Under the pieces are notes generated by a model that saw only the letters and a list, made by a program, of their open reading frames with translations, searched no databases and was not told the origin of the DNA. Below, piece after piece: positions 1 to 8,361 of a stretch of 64,000 nucleotides of DNA. Source of the DNA: an uncultured Rhodospirillales bacterium (GTDB taxonomy: Bacteria > Pseudomonadota > Alphaproteobacteria > Acetobacterales > Acetobacteraceae); NCBI GenBank assembly GCA_903844135.1, contig CAIMSN010000106.1, positions 1 to 64,000 on the forward strand, read 5' to 3'. How positions within the stretch are numbered: position 1 is the stretch's first letter; the number at the start of each line of letters is the position of its first letter. A program made the position numbers and the translations under genes.

Positions 1-1
1 C

Positions 2-772
2 GTCGGGCCGCTGGTGATCCACGAGATCGTCCGCGAGCAGGGCGAGAAGGAACTGGCCCGATCGTTCAACGGTCTCGCCTGGTCCGGGCTGGCGGCGGGA
101 CTGTCGATCGGTTTCTCGCTGGTGGCGCAGGCCTATATCAAATCCGCGTTGCCGGACGCACCCTGGGCCAGGCTGGTGGACGGGTTCGGCTACAGCCTGG
201 GCTTCCTGATCGTCATCCTGGGCCAGCAGCAGCTCTTCACCGAGACCACGCTGACGGCGCTGATCCCGACCCTCACGCGTCGCACCTGGAAGGACGCACG
301 GGGGACGCTGCGGGTCTGGACGATCGTGCTGGGCGCGAACCTGATCGGCACCTTTATCTTCTCGGCGATCCTGGCCCAGCGTGGCGTGGTGTCGCCGGAG
401 GCCTACCAGGCGATGCAGCAGATCGCCGCCAAGCTGATGTCGCATTCGTTCGGCCAGACCGCGATGCTGGCCGGCGCCGCCGGCTGGCTGATCGGCCTGA
501 TGGTCTGGCTGCTGCCCGGCGCCGGCCCGGCGCGGCCGCTGATCGTCATCGTGCTGACCTACGTGGTCGCGTTGTGCGAATTCCCGCATGCGATCGCCGG
601 CTCGGTCGAGGCCGCGTTCGCGGTCTGGTCCGGGCAGGCCGGGGTGGCCGACTATCTCTGGAAGTTCTTCGCGCCGACCCTGCTCGGCAACATCATTTCC
701 GGGACCGCCCTGGTGGCGCTGCTCAACCATGCGACGGTCGCGGAGGAACTCAAGGGCGCGAGCCGGGGCTGA
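2..772 (+). CDS. Formate/nitrite transporter family protein (5' truncated by window edge)
   Basis: Membrane channel of the FocA/NirC/YfdC type, which moves small monovalent anions across the inner membrane. The visible part begins with the cytoplasmic helix 'VIHEIVREQGEKELARS', typical of YfdC-like members, followed by about six hydrophobic segments. The frame stays open to base 2, so the GTG at 14 given by the ORF track is probably internal and the true start lies outside the window. The C-terminus is complete. The substrate cannot be told from sequence. No neighbouring gene in the window helps assign it. Confidence 0.88.
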   Translation, partial: VGPLVIHEIVREQGEKELARSFNGLAWSGLAAGLSIGFSLVAQAYIKSALPDAPWARLVDGFGYSLGFLIVILGQQQLFTETTLTALIPTLTRRTWKDARGTLRVWTIVLGANLIGTFIFSAILAQRGVVSPEAYQAMQQIAAKLMSHSFGQTAMLAGAAGWLIGLMVWLLPGAGPARPLIVIVLTYVVALCEFPHAIAGSVEAAFAVWSGQAGVADYLWKFFAPTLLGNIISGTALVALLNHATVAEELKGASRG

Positions 773-843
773 GCAATTGCGTTTTTTCTGGCGTGCAGTC
801 ATTGCCAGCATTATGCTGTCACTCGAGATGGAGAGATGCGGTG

Positions 844-1107
844 ATGGCGACACTCACGGTCCGCAACCTCGACGACGAGGTGGCGCGTAGGCTGCGCGTA
901 CGGGCGGCCGAGCATGGCCGCTCCACCGAAGCGGAGCATCGCGAGATCCTGCGGATCGCGGTCTCCGAGGCGCCGCCGCTGTCGGCGCAGCATGAGGCGG
1001 CGCGACGCCTCGCGGCGTTTCGCCTCCGGACGGCGGGACGGGGTTCGGCCAGCAGCGCCGCGCTGCTGGCCGATGCCCGGCGTCGGCCATCCGCCACGGA
1101 GCCCTGA
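844..1107 (+). CDS. FitA-like ribbon-helix-helix antitoxin
   Basis: Antitoxin of 87 residues that should bind DNA through its N-terminal ribbon-helix-helix ('MATLTVRNLDDEVARRLRVR') and neutralise the PIN toxin through its C-terminal tail. The opening matches the FitA/plasmid-stability antitoxin family. The ATG at 844 is chosen because translation from the longer ORF start at 574 would run through the upstream transporter, and a GAGA stretch lies about 10 bases before it. The stop is 17 bases before the toxin start, so the two are almost certainly co-transcribed and probably autoregulated. Confidence 0.85.
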   Translation: MATLTVRNLDDEVARRLRVRAAEHGRSTEAEHREILRIAVSEAPPLSAQHEAARRLAAFRLRTAGRGSASSAALLADARRRPSATEP

Positions 1108-1124
1108 CCCTGACCCTGTCCCTG

Positions 1125-1544
1125 GTGGTCGATGCCAGCGTCGCGCTGAAATGGGTGCTGGACGAGCCGGACAGCCATCTGGCGCATGCGCTGGCGGCGG
1201 GCTCCGAGCCGTTGCTGATGCCGGATTTCTGGCTCGCCGAAGCCACCAACGTACTGTGGCTGCAGGTCAGGCGGCGGATCTTCACCGCGGACGAAGCGCG
1301 CGAGGGGCTGGCGCTGCTGCGGGCGCTGGTCCCGCCCACGCCGACCGGTCCGATGGCGCTGCACGAGGTCGCCCTGGAGATCGGTCTCGAGACCGATCAC
1401 CCGACCTACGACACGCTCTATCTGGCATTCGCGATCGCCATGGGCGCGCGCGGCCTCGTCGTCGCCGACCGTGCGTTCGTCCGCGACATGCGACGCCATT
1501 CCGATCCGACGCTGCTGGCGATGATGATTCCCCTCGGGGGCTGA
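1125..1544 (+). CDS. VapC/FitB-type PIN-domain toxin ribonuclease
   Basis: PIN-domain RNase of 139 residues. The expected acidic active-site residues are visible: the N-terminal 'VVDASVALKW' Asp, a Glu in 'AEATNVLW', an Asp in 'YDTLYLAFA' and a late Asp in 'VVADRAFVRD'. The family cleaves RNA in a Mg2+-dependent way and is held inactive by the partner antitoxin encoded immediately upstream. The start is taken as GTG 1125. The frame is open further upstream (LTLSL), but family members begin one or two residues before 'VDAS'. The gene appears intact. Confidence 0.88.
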   Translation: MVDASVALKWVLDEPDSHLAHALAAGSEPLLMPDFWLAEATNVLWLQVRRRIFTADEAREGLALLRALVPPTPTGPMALHEVALEIGLETDHPTYDTLYLAFAIAMGARGLVVADRAFVRDMRRHSDPTLLAMMIPLGG

Positions 1545-1557
1545 TCGGCGGCCGGGC

Positions 1558-2202
1558 TCAGCGTTCCAGGATCTCGACCGCCACGCCGCGGCGCTCCCAG
1601 CCGGCGCGTTCCAGCTCGGGGGTGTCGTGTTCCCCGTCCGGCCAGCCGAGGCAGACATAGGCGATGAAATGCCAGGCCGGCGGCACGTCGAGCAGGGCGG
1701 TGATTCGTTCCGGATCCAGGATCGAGACCCAGCCGAGGCCGATCCCCTCGGCGCGGGCCGCCAGCCAGAGCGTGTGCAGCGCCAGGACCGCGGAATAGTC
1801 GGTGGTCTCCGGCATGGTCCGTCGTCCCAGTCCGCGCCCCTGGGCAGGGTCGGGCTCGGCGAACACGGCGAGCTGGCAGGGCGCGCGATCCAGCCCGGCC
1901 AGTTTCAGCGCGGCATAGCGGCCGGCGTCGGAGCCGTCGCGCGCCGAAAGGGCGGCTTCGTTGCAGCGCACGAACTCCTGCCTGACCTGCGCGCGGCCTG
2001 TGTCCGACCGCACCCTGACCAGGCGCCACGGCTCGCTCAGACCGACCGACGGCGCCAGCCGGGCGATCGCCAGCAGACGCTCCAAGACCGGTTCGGGGAT
2101 CGGCCTGGTCTGGAAATGCCGGACGTCGCGCCGCCAGCCGAACAAGGTCGCCAGTTGCACGCGGAACGCCGGGTCGAACACCGGGCCGTTCAAGGGCGCC
2201 AC
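1558..2202 (-). CDS. bluB: 5,6-dimethylbenzimidazole synthase (BluB)
   Basis: Flavin-destroying enzyme that converts reduced FMN and O2 to 5,6-dimethylbenzimidazole, the lower ligand of cobalamin. The 214-residue protein has the nitroreductase fold with the BluB hallmarks 'RRDVRHFQTRPIPEPVLERL', 'APSVGLSEPWR' and 'GIGLGWVSILDP'. The track ORF running to 3108 is a shadow of cobD. The GTG at 2202 places the start 13 bases inside the 3' end of cobD, which suggests translational coupling. Context with cobD and cobC supports BluB over a generic nitroreductase. Confidence 0.9.
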   Translation of the reverse strand: MAPLNGPVFDPAFRVQLATLFGWRRDVRHFQTRPIPEPVLERLLAIARLAPSVGLSEPWRLVRVRSDTGRAQVRQEFVRCNEAALSARDGSDAGRYAALKLAGLDRAPCQLAVFAEPDPAQGRGLGRRTMPETTDYSAVLALHTLWLAARAEGIGLGWVSILDPERITALLDVPPAWHFIAYVCLGWPDGEHDTPELERAGWERRGVAVEILER

Positions 2203-3185
2203 CAGCCGGGCGGCAGCGCGAACAGCACGGCAAGACCATAGGCGAGCGCCTGGATCGAACAGGCGGCGCGGTAGAGCGACAATGCCCGGCGCAGGTCGTC
2301 CGGCGTCAGCGCGACCCGGCCATCGCCCATCCAGGCGCCATCGACCGCAATGCCGCGATAGGCGCGCGGGCCGCCGAGACTGATGCCGAGCGCCGCCGCC
2401 ATCGCCGCTTCCGGCCAGCCGGCATTGGGCGACCGGTGCCGTCCTGCGTCGCGTCCAGTCGCGACGACCACGGCGATGGCGCGGTGCGGCGCGGCCAGGC
2501 CGATCCAGAACGCCGACAGCCGAGAGGCTGGCAGATTGATCAGGTCGTCCAGCCGCGCCGCGGCGCGGCCGAACGCGGCGTGGCGTGGGGTGAGATGGCC
2601 GATCATGCTGTCCGCCGTGTTGACCGCCTTGTAGAACACGATCCCGGGCAGTCCGAACAGCGCGCACCAGAGCAGCGGGGCGACCACGCCATCGGAGAAA
2701 TTCTCCGCCAGGCTCTCGATCGCGGCGCGAACGACGCCGCTCAGGTCGAGCGCGTCGGTATCGCGGCCGACGATCATCGCAACGCTGCGTCTGCCGCCGT
2801 CCAGGCCCTCCTGCGCGAGGGCGTCCGCAACCGCGCCGACATGCGTGGCCAGGGAGCGCTGCGCCGGCAGCGTCGCCGACAGCAGACCGAGCACGACCAG
2901 CGCCGCCCAGGGCAGCGTATGAGCGGGCAGCAGCGACAAAGCGGCGCTCTGCAGCAGGATCGCGCATCCGGTCGGCACGCCGGCGATCAGCGCCAGCGAC
3001 AGCAGACCGTTGAGACGTCGCCTCGCCTCGGGCAGGGTGTCGCGGTTCAGGGTGCGGTCGGTCCAGCCGATCAGAGCGCCGATCCAGGTGACCGGATGGC
3101 CGATCCACCGGAACAGCCGGTCAGGATAGCCCAGGGCGGCTTCGGCGCCGAGGGCGATGGCGGTGACGACGAGGGTCTGGACCAA
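2190..3185 (-). CDS. cobD: Adenosylcobinamide-phosphate synthase (CobD/CbiB)
   Basis: Inner-membrane enzyme that attaches aminopropanol (or its phosphate) to adenosylcobyric acid in late cobalamin synthesis. The 331-residue protein starts with the family signature region 'ALGYPDRLFRWIGHPVTWIG' and contains the conserved 'ESLAENFSDGVVAPLLWCALFG' region (quoted in part). It has several membrane segments. The start is TTG at 3185. No ATG or GTG fits better before the conserved Pro-Asp motif. It is divergent from cobC with only 36 bases between starts, so the two promoters must overlap. Confidence 0.92.
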   Translation of the reverse strand: MVQTLVVTAIALGAEAALGYPDRLFRWIGHPVTWIGALIGWTDRTLNRDTLPEARRRLNGLLSLALIAGVPTGCAILLQSAALSLLPAHTLPWAALVVLGLLSATLPAQRSLATHVGAVADALAQEGLDGGRRSVAMIVGRDTDALDLSGVVRAAIESLAENFSDGVVAPLLWCALFGLPGIVFYKAVNTADSMIGHLTPRHAAFGRAAARLDDLINLPASRLSAFWIGLAAPHRAIAVVVATGRDAGRHRSPNAGWPEAAMAAALGISLGGPRAYRGIAVDGAWMGDGRVALTPDDLRRALSLYRAACSIQALAYGLAVLFALPPGWWRP

Positions 3186-3221
3186 AAGCTGGCAGGCTCC
3201 GGGGCGGTCGGGAGGGTCGAG

Positions 3222-4316
3222 ATGGGCGAGGCGGGGTCTAGCACGATCACCGAGCCGGGCATCGGGCCAGGCATCGGGCCAGGCATCGGGCCGGGCTCAA
3301 TCCCGGAGGTCGCCCATGGCGGCCGTCTGCTGGCGGCGCGGCGCGCCTTCCCCGAGGCGCCGGCGCCGTTCCTCGATCTCTCGACCGGGATCAGCCCGTT
3401 CGCCTATCCGTTCGCGATGCCGCCGGCCGCCTGCTTCGCCCGGCTGCCGGAGCCTGAGCAGGAACTGGCGCTGCGCGACGTCGCGGCCTCGACCTATGAA
3501 GCGCCGGACGCGCAGCACGTGACGATCGCGCCCGGATCGCAGATGCTGATCGCCCTGCTGCCGCGGCTGCTGGACTGTCGCCGGGCCGCGGTGCTCGGGC
3601 CGACCTACGCCGAGCATGCGGCCTCCTGGCGGCGGCATCGCGTGCCGGTGATCGAGCCCGGCTCGGTGGCGGCTCTGTTCGACGCGGTCGCCGCCGATAC
3701 GGCGCTGGTGCTGTGCAACCCGAACAATCCGGACGGAGCCCGGATCGACGCCGCGACGCTGTCGGCGCTCTCGGCGCGGACGGCGTCCGCCGGAGGCTGG
3801 CTGGTGGTCGACGAGGCCTACGCGGACCTCGAACGCGACATGGTCCCGGCGGCGACGCTGCTCGCCGGGAACGGCCGCGTCGTCGTGCTGCGCTCGTTCG
3901 GCAAGAGCTACGGGCTGGCCGGGATCAGGCTGGGCTTCCTGCTGGCATCGCCGCCGGTCGCGGCGGCGGCGGCGGCGCTGCTCGGTCCCTGGCCGGTCGG
4001 CGGACTGGCCCTGGCGGCGGGGCGGCAGGCTCTGTCGGATCTCGCCTGGCGCCGTCGCACCGCGGTTCGGGTTGCGGAGTCCTCGGCGCGGCTGGATGCG
4101 TTGCTGCGCGCCGCCGGCCTGACGATGCTGGGCGGAACAGGTCTGTTCCGTCTGGCCAACACCGAATCGGCCAGGTCGCTGTGGCGACGCCTGGCGCAAC
4201 GCGGGATCCTGGTCCGGCGCTTCGACGATCACCCGACCTGGCTGCGATTCGGACTGCCGGAGGACGAGCCGGCCTGGGACCGGCTCGAAGGATTCTTTTC
4301 GGCCGACCGGGCCTAG
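3222..4316 (+). CDS. cobC: Threonine-phosphate decarboxylase (CobC), PLP-dependent
   Basis: Class I/II aminotransferase-fold enzyme that makes (R)-1-amino-2-propanol phosphate for the cobalamin nucleotide loop. The 364-residue protein shows 'LDLSTGISPFAYP', 'LCNPNNPDG', 'VVDEAYADLE' and the PLP-lysine motif 'RSFGKSYGLAGIRLG'. The ATG at 3222 follows a strong GGAGGG site, so the 626-residue track ORF is over-extended. The first ~20 residues contain a Pro-Gly-Ile-Gly tandem repeat encoded by three 12-bp units. This is unusual for the family and probably a disordered extension. Confidence 0.92.
   Translation: MGEAGSSTITEPGIGPGIGPGIGPGSIPEVAHGGRLLAARRAFPEAPAPFLDLSTGISPFAYPFAMPPAACFARLPEPEQELALRDVAASTYEAPDAQHVTIAPGSQMLIALLPRLLDCRRAAVLGPTYAEHAASWRRHRVPVIEPGSVAALFDAVAADTALVLCNPNNPDGARIDAATLSALSARTASAGGWLVVDEAYADLERDMVPAATLLAGNGRVVVLRSFGKSYGLAGIRLGFLLASPPVAAAAAALLGPWPVGGLALAAGRQALSDLAWRRRTAVRVAESSARLDALLRAAGLTMLGGTGLFRLANTESARSLWRRLAQRGILVRRFDDHPTWLRFGLPEDEPAWDRLEGFFSADRA
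3258..3293 (+). repeat. 12-bp tandem repeat, 3 copies, in the 5' end of cobC
   Basis: The unit GGCATCGGGCCA occurs three times (last base of the third copy differs). It is in frame and encodes Gly-Ile-Gly-Pro repeats before the conserved CobC domain. Because the unit is a multiple of three, copy-number changes would not break the frame. Confidence 0.9.
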
Positions 4317-4616
4317 TTACCGATGCGGTTTCGGCGTGTCCTGGCCCGGTGCGACATTGGTGCCGGGCTTAACCGGCGGGTCGGGGATCGGCGCCACCTG
4401 CTCGTTGATCTGGTTCGGCGCATCGTGCAGACGCTCGGAGGGCGGCACCGCCTGGTGATGCCGCGGCGCCGGGCTCGCCGGGGTCGTGGCGGCATGGTCC
4501 GGCCGGTCGTCACGGGAAGCGGCGTCGGTTCCCTGGGCGAAGGCGGCCGCTCCGAGCGGCAGCGACAGCGCCACGATCAGGCCGGCAAGCGCCGGACTCA
4601 GGGGTGATATGGTCAT
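4317..4616 (-). CDS. Small secreted proline-rich protein of unknown function
   Basis: Protein of 99 residues with a clear Sec signal peptide (hydrophobic 'LIVALSLPLGAAAFA', likely cleavage before QGTD). The mature part of about 70 residues is hydrophilic and Pro/His/Asp-rich and probably disordered in the periplasm. The ATG at 4616 is preceded by GAGGAG at good spacing. It ends directly against cobC (convergent, no gap). I do not recognise a family. The signal peptide and ribosome site support a real gene. Confidence 0.72.
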   Translation of the reverse strand: MTISPLSPALAGLIVALSLPLGAAAFAQGTDAASRDDRPDHAATTPASPAPRHHQAVPPSERLHDAPNQINEQVAPIPDPPVKPGTNVAPGQDTPKPHR

Positions 4617-4766
4617 GGTGTCTCTCTCCTCGTCTTCAGTCTGCGCCAGCTGCCCCGGAACAACGCCCCGCTTGGTCTGGCGGCGGCCTAGCCGAACCGG
4701 CGGCGGCCTGGGAGGGTTCCCCGCCGATACGCATCCGCTCGATCGACGTCGCGATACGCGTCAATC

Positions 4767-5213
4767 ATGACCGAAATCGGGTTCTACCATCTGACGCGAT
4801 CGTCGGCGGACGACGCGCTCCCGGCCCTGCTCGGGCGCACCCTGCAGGCCGGGAAGCGGGCGATCGTGCGCTGCCGCGACGTCGAGCGCGCCGATGCGCT
4901 CGATGCCTCGCTGTGGCGCGTTCCGGAACCGGTCTGGCTGCCGCACGGCACCGCGCGGACAGGCGACGCGGCGCTGCAGCCGATCTGGATCACCGACGGG
5001 ACCGAGGTGCCGAACCAAGCCGGATACCTGTTCCTGCTCGACGGTCTCGAAGCGGCCGATCTGGGCGCGTTCGAGCGGGTGTTCGATCTGTTCGACGGCA
5101 ACGACGCGGCGCAGGTGGAGCAGGCCCGCCGGCGCTGGCAGTCCGCGAAGGCGGCCGGACATGCGCTCGCCTACTGGAGACAGGAGCCGAAGGGCTGGGT
5201 CCGCGCCGGCTGA
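4767..5213 (+). CDS. holC: DNA polymerase III subunit chi (HolC)
   Basis: Clamp-loader accessory subunit that links the replisome to single-strand DNA-binding protein. The 148-residue length and the pattern 'IGFYHLTRSSADDALPALL', 'GKRAIVRCRD', 'DASLWRVPEPVWLPHGTA' and 'PIWITDGTEVPNQAGYLFLL' fit the HolC family throughout. In many alphaproteobacteria holC follows pepA, but here it stands without pepA. It is followed closely by a small acidic protein gene. Confidence 0.93.
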   Translation: MTEIGFYHLTRSSADDALPALLGRTLQAGKRAIVRCRDVERADALDASLWRVPEPVWLPHGTARTGDAALQPIWITDGTEVPNQAGYLFLLDGLEAADLGAFERVFDLFDGNDAAQVEQARRRWQSAKAAGHALAYWRQEPKGWVRAG

Positions 5214-5287
5214 TCGCGGCGAGGAAGGCGGCCGCAACCAACCCGACGCGGCGAAGTTTCAGGTTGGGAAAAAACGGAGAACAGGCG

Positions 5288-5431
5288 ATGGCCGACCCGA
5301 AAGAAAAACAGGGAAACGACGAGACGCCGCTTGATACCGGCATTCCCGACGGCAGCGACGAGGGCGAGGCGAAAGGCACGCCGAATTCCGACCGCGAACG
5401 GACCGAGAAGGCGGGGCTCGGGAATGCGTGA
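5288..5431 (+). CDS. Small hydrophilic protein (47 aa), unknown function
   Basis: A 47-residue, highly charged protein (many Asp, Glu, Lys, Gly and no hydrophobic segment), so likely disordered and cytoplasmic. The ATG at 5288 has GGAG about 8 bases upstream. The gene overlaps the start of the aldo/keto reductase by 8 bases, which suggests coupled translation. The longer track ORF from 4604 runs antiparallel in another frame of holC and is a shadow. No family recognised. Confidence 0.6.
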   Translation: MADPKEKQGNDETPLDTGIPDGSDEGEAKGTPNSDRERTEKAGLGNA

Positions 5432-6275
5432 CGCGTCGCTGCGCACCGTGCGGCTGGCCGACGGTGCCCAGGTTCCCTGCCTCGGACAGGGCACCTGGCG
5501 GATGGCCGAGGATCCGTCGCGCCGCGCGGAGGAGATCGCCAGCCTGCGCGCCGGCATCGAGCGCGGCATGACCCTGATCGACACGGCGGAAATGTATGCC
5601 GACGGCGCGTCGGAGATCCTGGTCGGCGAGGCGATCGCCGGGCTGCGCGACAAGGTCACGCTGGTGACCAAGGCGCTGCCGTCGCATGCCGGCCGCAACG
5701 AGCTGGCCTCGGCCTGCCGCGCCAGCCTCAAGCGGCTCAAGGTCGCCAGGATCGATGTGTATCTGCTGCACTGGCGTGGCGGCACGCCGCTGGCCGAGAC
5801 CATCGAGGCGTTCGAACGTCTGCGCGCGGACGGGCTGATCGCGAGCTGGGGCGTGTCCAACTTCGACGTCGACGATCTGGAGGAGATGGCCGGGATCGCG
5901 CGCGCGTCGGGCTGCGTGACCAACCAGATCCTCTACAACCTCGATTATCGGGGCATCGAACTCGATCTGCTGCCCTATGCGGAGGCGCGGGCGATCCCGC
6001 CGATGGCCTACTCGCCGGTCGGCCAGGGCGGCAGCCTGCTGCGATCGGAGACCCTGGCGGCGGTTGCCAGGGAGCATGACGCGACCCCCGCCCAGATCGC
6101 CCTGGCCTGGACCCTCCGGCTGCCCAACGTGATCGCGATCCCGAAGGCCGGCACCGTCGCGCATGTGCACGAGAATGCCGACGCCGGCAGCCTGCGCCTG
6201 AACGACGACGACCTGATGCGACTGGACCGGGCATTTCCGCCACCGACATCGCGCCAGCCTCTGGCCATGCTCTGA
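5424..6275 (+). CDS. Aldo/keto reductase
   Basis: NADPH-dependent reductase of the aldo/keto reductase superfamily (TIM barrel, cytoplasmic), 283 residues. Visible signatures are the tetrad Asp/Tyr region 'LIDTAEMYADGASE', the catalytic Lys in 'VTLVTKALPSH', 'DVYLLHWRGG', 'SWGVSNFDVDDLEEM' and the cofactor motif 'IAIPKAGTVAHVHENA'. It resembles E. coli YeaE-type members. ATG 5424 is chosen because it opens the conserved N-terminal strand and overlaps the stop of the preceding small gene. The natural substrate is unknown. Confidence 0.9.
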   Translation: MRDASLRTVRLADGAQVPCLGQGTWRMAEDPSRRAEEIASLRAGIERGMTLIDTAEMYADGASEILVGEAIAGLRDKVTLVTKALPSHAGRNELASACRASLKRLKVARIDVYLLHWRGGTPLAETIEAFERLRADGLIASWGVSNFDVDDLEEMAGIARASGCVTNQILYNLDYRGIELDLLPYAEARAIPPMAYSPVGQGGSLLRSETLAAVAREHDATPAQIALAWTLRLPNVIAIPKAGTVAHVHENADAGSLRLNDDDLMRLDRAFPPPTSRQPLAML

Positions 6276-6295
6276 ACCGCGTTCCGGGGGCTGGC

Positions 6296-6314
6296 GCCGC
6301 GCACGCCGCGCGGC
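6296..6314 (+). terminator. Possible hairpin after the aldo/keto reductase
   Basis: A 7-bp perfect GC stem (GCCGCGC/GCGCGGC) with a 5-base loop lies 20 bases after the reductase stop. There is no T-run, so intrinsic termination is uncertain. It could separate this gene from the hydrogenase-like operon. Confidence 0.3.
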
Positions 6315-6370
6315 CTACCTTCGGCGCTGGTCCGGGGCCGGGTCCAAGGTTGGGTGGAGTCGGCGCCGAA

Positions 6371-6394
6371 CCTCGCTCCAGACCTCGCTCCAGA
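6371..6394 (+). repeat. 12-bp tandem repeat, 2 copies, upstream of the Hyf-like operon
   Basis: CCTCGCTCCAGA is present as two perfect head-to-tail copies, 18 bases before the start of the first operon gene. It belongs to the same class of short repeat found within cobC, the HyfF-like gene and the pssA overlap. Confidence 0.85.
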
Positions 6395-6411
6395 CCGGGA
6401 TCCTGACCGCA

Positions 6412-8361
6412 TTGACCCTGCTGATGCTGATCGGTCTGTTCCTGCTCGCGGGCCTGTTCGCGCTGCGTGGCGGGCTGCGGGTCCTGGTTCCGGGGCCGGT
6501 GGCGCCGGCACGTGCCGGCTGGCCGGTGTTCGCGATCTCCGGGCTCGCCTGTTCGCTTCTGGGTCTGGCAACCGGCCGGTCCGCCGGGCTGCCGATCCCG
6601 ATCGGAACGGCCGGGTTCGCTGGCGGCCTCACACTCGATCCGCTCTCCTGCCTGTTCTGCCTGCTTATCTTCGCTGTGACCTGCTTCGCCGAGACGGCGC
6701 CGCCATCGTCGCGCCTCGCCGATGGCAGGCGGGATCTCGCGATCGCCGCGAGCCTGCTGGTGCTGCTGGCGGGGGATTCGTTCCTGCTCGGCAGCGGCGC
6801 GGTGCTGGCGATCCTGGCGCTCGGCGCCTCCTGCGGCGGCAGGGCGCCCAGGGCGCATGCGTTGGCCTGCATCGGCGCGGTGGGCGCCTGCATCGTGCTC
6901 TGCCAGCGCGCGGCGCCGGGCGGCGCGCTGTTGGCCGATCCCGGCTTCGCGGTGCTGCGGGCGGGCGCCTCCGGCGTCGCGTCGGGGCAGGGGGCGGCGC
7001 TGCTGCCGATCTTCGCCGCGATCGCCGCGATACCGCTGCTGGGCCTGTGGCCGGCGCAGCCCCTGTTCCGCCGGCATTGCGCGTTCGCGCCGGTCTGGGC
7101 GCCGGTCCTGGGCAGCCTGCTCGGCCTGTTCCTGCTGATCCGGCTGCTGCTCGATCTCGCCGGCCCGGTCCCGTCGGTGTGGTGGGGCGCGATGCTGGTG
7201 CTGCTGGGACTTGGCTCGTCGGTACGGGCCGGGATCTCCGGTCTGACGCAGAATCGCCCTGGTGCCGCGATCGGCGGCGCGATCGCGCTGCAGAATGGTC
7301 TGGCGGTCGGCGGCGTCGGGCTGTGCCTGCTGGCCAAGGCCGAGGATCTGCCGTCGCTCGCCGGTGCGGCGTTCGATGCCGTGCTGCTGTTCCTGCCGGT
7401 GCTGTCGCTGGCCGGGCTCGCGGCGCTCGGCCTGGCCAGGATCATGGAACAGGAAGCCGGGTCGGGGCTGGTGAGGCGGCTCGGTGGCCTGGCGACCTCG
7501 ATGCCGGGCGCCTGCCTGGTGATGACCGTTCCGCTGGGGTTGCTCGGCTTCGTGGCGCCGGCGGGCGGGTTCGCCGCCTCCTGGCTGCTCTTGCAATGCG
7601 CGTTCTCCGTCTCCCTGCCATCGATCGCCGGCGTGCCGCTGCTCACCGGTTTTCTGGTGACCGGAATTGCCGCTTCGACGTCGCTCGGCGCGGCCGGGCT
7701 GATCCGCCTGGCCTGGGTGGTGGCGCTCGGACGGCCGCGCACGCCGCGCGGCGCCGCAGCGACCGACATCGGACCGACGTCGGCGCGTCGCCATGGCGCG
7801 CTGCTGGTGCTTCCGCTCCTGACCTCGCTGCTGCCGGGATTGTGGCTCGGTTCCCAGCCCGGTCCGGCGCACCCGCCGTTCCGGCTGACCGCGCCGGGCG
7901 GCACGACGATGCTGGTCCCGCTGCCGATCCTGCTGGCGATCCTGTTGGCGCTACTGCTGTCGGTCCTGCTCGTGCGCCGGTTGGCGGTGCGCGGCGAACG
8001 GCGCGAGCCCGCCTGGGAGGGCGGCGCGGCGCCGCCGCCGCCCTGGCTGCCGTTCGGCGACCCGGCGACGCAGATCGCGCCGTCCAGTCTGGCGATCGCG
8101 CTGCGGCAGGCGCTCCTGGCGCGCGACGGGGCGGATCCGGGCCTGCGGTCTGGTTGGGGTCGTGGCCGGGGCGTTCGGTGGACGATGCGCTGGCGTGCCC
8201 GGAGCCTGCTGCTGGGCCTGCGCGCGTCCAGCGATGTGGCCGGCCGCCTGCTGCTGACGCACGGCAACGCGCTGGCGACCGCCTGGGTGGCGTTGATGCT
8301 GCTGGCGATGGCGTTCGGCGCGCTCGGGCCGCCGGACGCCGTGCGGGTTGACGTGCCTTGA
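6412..8361 (+). CDS. HyfB-like membrane subunit of a hydrogenase-4/Ehr-type complex, degenerate
   Basis: Inner-membrane protein of 649 residues with about 14 hydrophobic segments, related to HyfB/HycC and the NuoL/M/N antiporter-like family. It is recognised by overall topology, by the C-terminal hydrophilic loop 'REPAWEGGAAPPPPWLPFG' and by its operon. Key ion-path residues appear lost. The usual Glu of the 'WE' helix aligns with 'GDSFLLGSGAVLAIL', the Lys after 'VSALMSG' is replaced in 'PVLGSLLGLFLLIR', and the 'HALFKGLLF' Lys is replaced near 'LPVLSLAGLAALG'. There is one Lys in the whole protein. The start is TTG 6412 (ATG 6421/6424 also possible). Its stop overlaps the next start (TTGA). 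Confidence 0.75.
   Translation: MTLLMLIGLFLLAGLFALRGGLRVLVPGPVAPARAGWPVFAISGLACSLLGLATGRSAGLPIPIGTAGFAGGLTLDPLSCLFCLLIFAVTCFAETAPPSSRLADGRRDLAIAASLLVLLAGDSFLLGSGAVLAILALGASCGGRAPRAHALACIGAVGACIVLCQRAAPGGALLADPGFAVLRAGASGVASGQGAALLPIFAAIAAIPLLGLWPAQPLFRRHCAFAPVWAPVLGSLLGLFLLIRLLLDLAGPVPSVWWGAMLVLLGLGSSVRAGISGLTQNRPGAAIGGAIALQNGLAVGGVGLCLLAKAEDLPSLAGAAFDAVLLFLPVLSLAGLAALGLARIMEQEAGSGLVRRLGGLATSMPGACLVMTVPLGLLGFVAPAGGFAASWLLLQCAFSVSLPSIAGVPLLTGFLVTGIAASTSLGAAGLIRLAWVVALGRPRTPRGAAATDIGPTSARRHGALLVLPLLTSLLPGLWLGSQPGPAHPPFRLTAPGGTTMLVPLPILLAILLALLLSVLLVRRLAVRGERREPAWEGGAAPPPPWLPFGDPATQIAPSSLAIALRQALLARDGADPGLRSGWGRGRGVRWTMRWRARSLLLGLRASSDVAGRLLLTHGNALATAWVALMLLAMAFGALGPPDAVRVDVP

Noticed and set aside
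2190-3222. Cobalamin riboswitch in front of the cobalamin genes
   Set aside because: The divergent gap between cobD and cobC is only 36 bases, too short, and no B12-box-like sequence is visible.
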